A stretch of DNA of 23,216 nucleotides, taken from NCBI GenBank assembly GCA_030655595.1, contig JAUSNQ010000160.1, forward strand, positions 1 to 23,216. Direction: 5' to 3'. Within the stretch, counting starts at the first letter, position 1. Each line of letters begins with the position of its first letter. This document shows positions 22,065 to 23,216 of the stretch, in pieces. The position numbers and the translations under genes are program-made. The stretch is from Paludibacter sp. (GTDB lineage Bacteria > Bacteroidota > Bacteroidia > Bacteroidales > Paludibacteraceae). The notes beneath the pieces are model-generated. The model ran no database searches, was not told where the DNA came from, and was given only the letters and a program-made list of their open reading frames with translations.

Positions 22065-23216
22065 TTATTTGGGAACTGTAAATATATCAAGGCTTTTTTG
22101 TATGGAAACGCTTGGTATGTTGGATCCTGATAGTATTGTGTGGAAAACGAAATCGGTGCGCCATCTTTTATCTTTATTTAATATAAGAGCATCTTTTTTG
22201 CGGGGATAATATTTAATATATTTATCTGACATCCAAATTAATGCTGCCGGATTTTTTGTGGCCGGATGATCGCTTGCATGCAACCAAAGGCCATTTTCTC
22301 CTAGAATCTCGCCATGGTCTGAAACATATATCAACAGAGCATTTTTATCATTTAATATGCTGATTAATTTATCCAAAAAGTAATCTGTGTATAAAATCGT
22401 ATTATCATAAGAATTTATGATTTCTTCAGGACTATTTTGGGTTATAATTCTGCTTTTTGTTATGGGAGTGAAAACTTCAAACTCTTTAGTGAAATGACTA
22501 TTATAATACCAGTGACTTCCTATGGTATGTAAAATCATCAGATTGTTTTTATAAGATTTTGAAATAGACTGTTTAACAAATGGAATCAAGTCTTCATCAA
22601 GCCAGTTGTTGAAGTTATAAACTGTTTTTTCCGGATGAGCATAAATAATCGTATCACATTCTTTCATGAAAAAAACATAGCTGTTTGCTGGATCTTGATT
22701 TGATATCCATTCAGTCCTATAACCACATTTGTTAAATAAAGATATAAAAGAAAACTCACTAAAAGCAAGATGCTCATTAATACTGTCGGCTCTGGTGAGC
22801 AAATGAGGCAAACTTCTTACAGTGTGAGTATATTCGCTATACACATTCGGTAGAGCATATACATGTTCACGCTGCGATAAAAATTTATTTGTGTTGCGTG
22901 AATATCCATTTAAGGAAAGATGATCAGCTCTGGCAGCTTCTCCGATTACGAATACAACAATTAACGAGTCGTTTTTTTCTTCCAGAACATTACAATTGAA
23001 ATCCGGTTCAAAATCAACTCTTTCCACATTCATAGCTTTTTTTAGTTTTGAGTATTCAGAAAGACTATGATATATATTATAAGGAAAACGTTGAAGTACA
23101 TTCGTTTTAATTCTGGAGTTAACTGTGAAAATTAATATGATTCCTGTAAGTGCAAATGCCAGATGAAACAGATGTTTATTTATCCTGATTTTTTTTAGTC
23201 TATAGAAAACCAAGAA
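22065..23216 (-). CDS. Second EptA/MCR-family phosphoethanolamine transferase (N-terminus beyond window)
   Basis: The frame runs off the right edge; the TTG at 23213 is not the real start because most of the membrane domain is missing. The visible part has one membrane helix and then the catalytic domain: VIGEAARADH, nucleophile Thr in THTVRSLP (39 residues after the Glu), HTIGSHWYY, INSYDNTILYTD, SDHGE and LHASDHP. The segment LGENGLWLHASDHP is closer to classic EptA/MCR than the neighbouring paralogue. The two proteins clearly share family motifs but are diverged, so this is not a recent duplicate. It is also AT-rich (15 of 60 bases G or C at 22501-22560). The stop lies 10 bases from that of the convergent gene. 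Confidence 0.88.
   Translation of the reverse strand, partial: FLVFYRLKKIRINKHLFHLAFALTGIILIFTVNSRIKTNVLQRFPYNIYHSLSEYSKLKKAMNVERVDFEPDFNCNVLEEKNDSLIVVFVIGEAARADHLSLNGYSRNTNKFLSQREHVYALPNVYSEYTHTVRSLPHLLTRADSINEHLAFSEFSFISLFNKCGYRTEWISNQDPANSYVFFMKECDTIIYAHPEKTVYNFNNWLDEDLIPFVKQSISKSYKNNLMILHTIGSHWYYNSHFTKEFEVFTPITKSRIITQNSPEEIINSYDNTILYTDYFLDKLISILNDKNALLIYVSDHGEILGENGLWLHASDHPATKNPAALIWMSDKYIKYYPRKKDALILNKDKRWRTDFVFHTILSGSNIPSVSIQKSLDIFTVPK

Noticed and set aside
23211..23213. TTG as the start of the second phosphoethanolamine transferase
   Set aside because: The frame stays open to the window edge and most of the membrane domain expected for the family is missing, so the gene is truncated by the window.
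20360..23216. Mobile MCR-type resistance cassette
   Set aside because: No insertion sequence, transposase or flanking repeat is visible, and such transferases are normal chromosomal genes in this phylum. AT-richness alone is not enough.

Overview
The window reads as chromosomal DNA of a Bacteroidota bacterium, most likely Bacteroidales-like. The evidence is promoters of the TTG/TTTG-N19-20-TAnnTTTG type (clearest before ndk, pta and the DUF4294 gene), few Shine-Dalgarno sequences, AT-rich DNA, and families typical of that phylum: DUF4294, a kinase-free PASTA protein, an outer-membrane barrel with a helix-hairpin-helix head, and a short Pta. No tRNA, rRNA, CRISPR array, insertion sequence, integrase or phage gene was seen. 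Coding density is very high; the longest gene-free stretches are about 210 bases (6039-6249) and 157 bases (9167-9323), and both carry regulatory signals.

Left part (1-4049, plus strand): the end of a membrane protein is followed by a tight operon-like run of a membrane-anchored PASTA protein, an RluD-type pseudouridine synthase, D-alanine--D-alanine ligase and a short-chain polyprenyl diphosphate synthase. This mixes cell-wall, ribosome and isoprenoid functions. An unrecognised 239-residue protein follows (4114-4833). It converges with, and overlaps, a minus-strand pair: a DUF4294 lipoprotein-like or secreted protein and 5-formyltetrahydrofolate cyclo-ligase.

Middle (6250-12563, plus strand): two outer-membrane proteins (a small beta-barrel and a 684-residue barrel with an N-terminal degenerate helix-hairpin-helix region), then pta, a 3-hydroxyacyl-CoA-dehydrogenase-like gene and ackA. 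Pta and AckA convert acetyl-CoA to acetate with ATP gain. The dehydrogenase-like protein between them has lost a catalytic asparagine. The pta promoter overlaps a striking multi-armed inverted repeat.

Right-middle (12560-19137, minus strand): ispD and recG, a terminator fused to the ndk promoter, ndk, an M23 peptidase with a LysM domain, then zwf and pgl (oxidative pentose phosphate branch). pgl and ackA share overlapping stop codons. ispD is divergent from an SPOR-domain protein followed by folE.

Right end (20360-23216): two convergent genes for EptA/MCR-type phosphoethanolamine transferases, markedly more AT-rich than the metabolic genes, the second cut by the window end.

Most of the window is ordinary housekeeping. 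The best leads are the active-site-altered dehydrogenase in the acetate operon, the inverted-repeat element at the pta promoter, the outer-membrane HhH-barrel pair and the convergent phosphoethanolamine transferase pair. I saw no convincing undescribed defence or mobile system.
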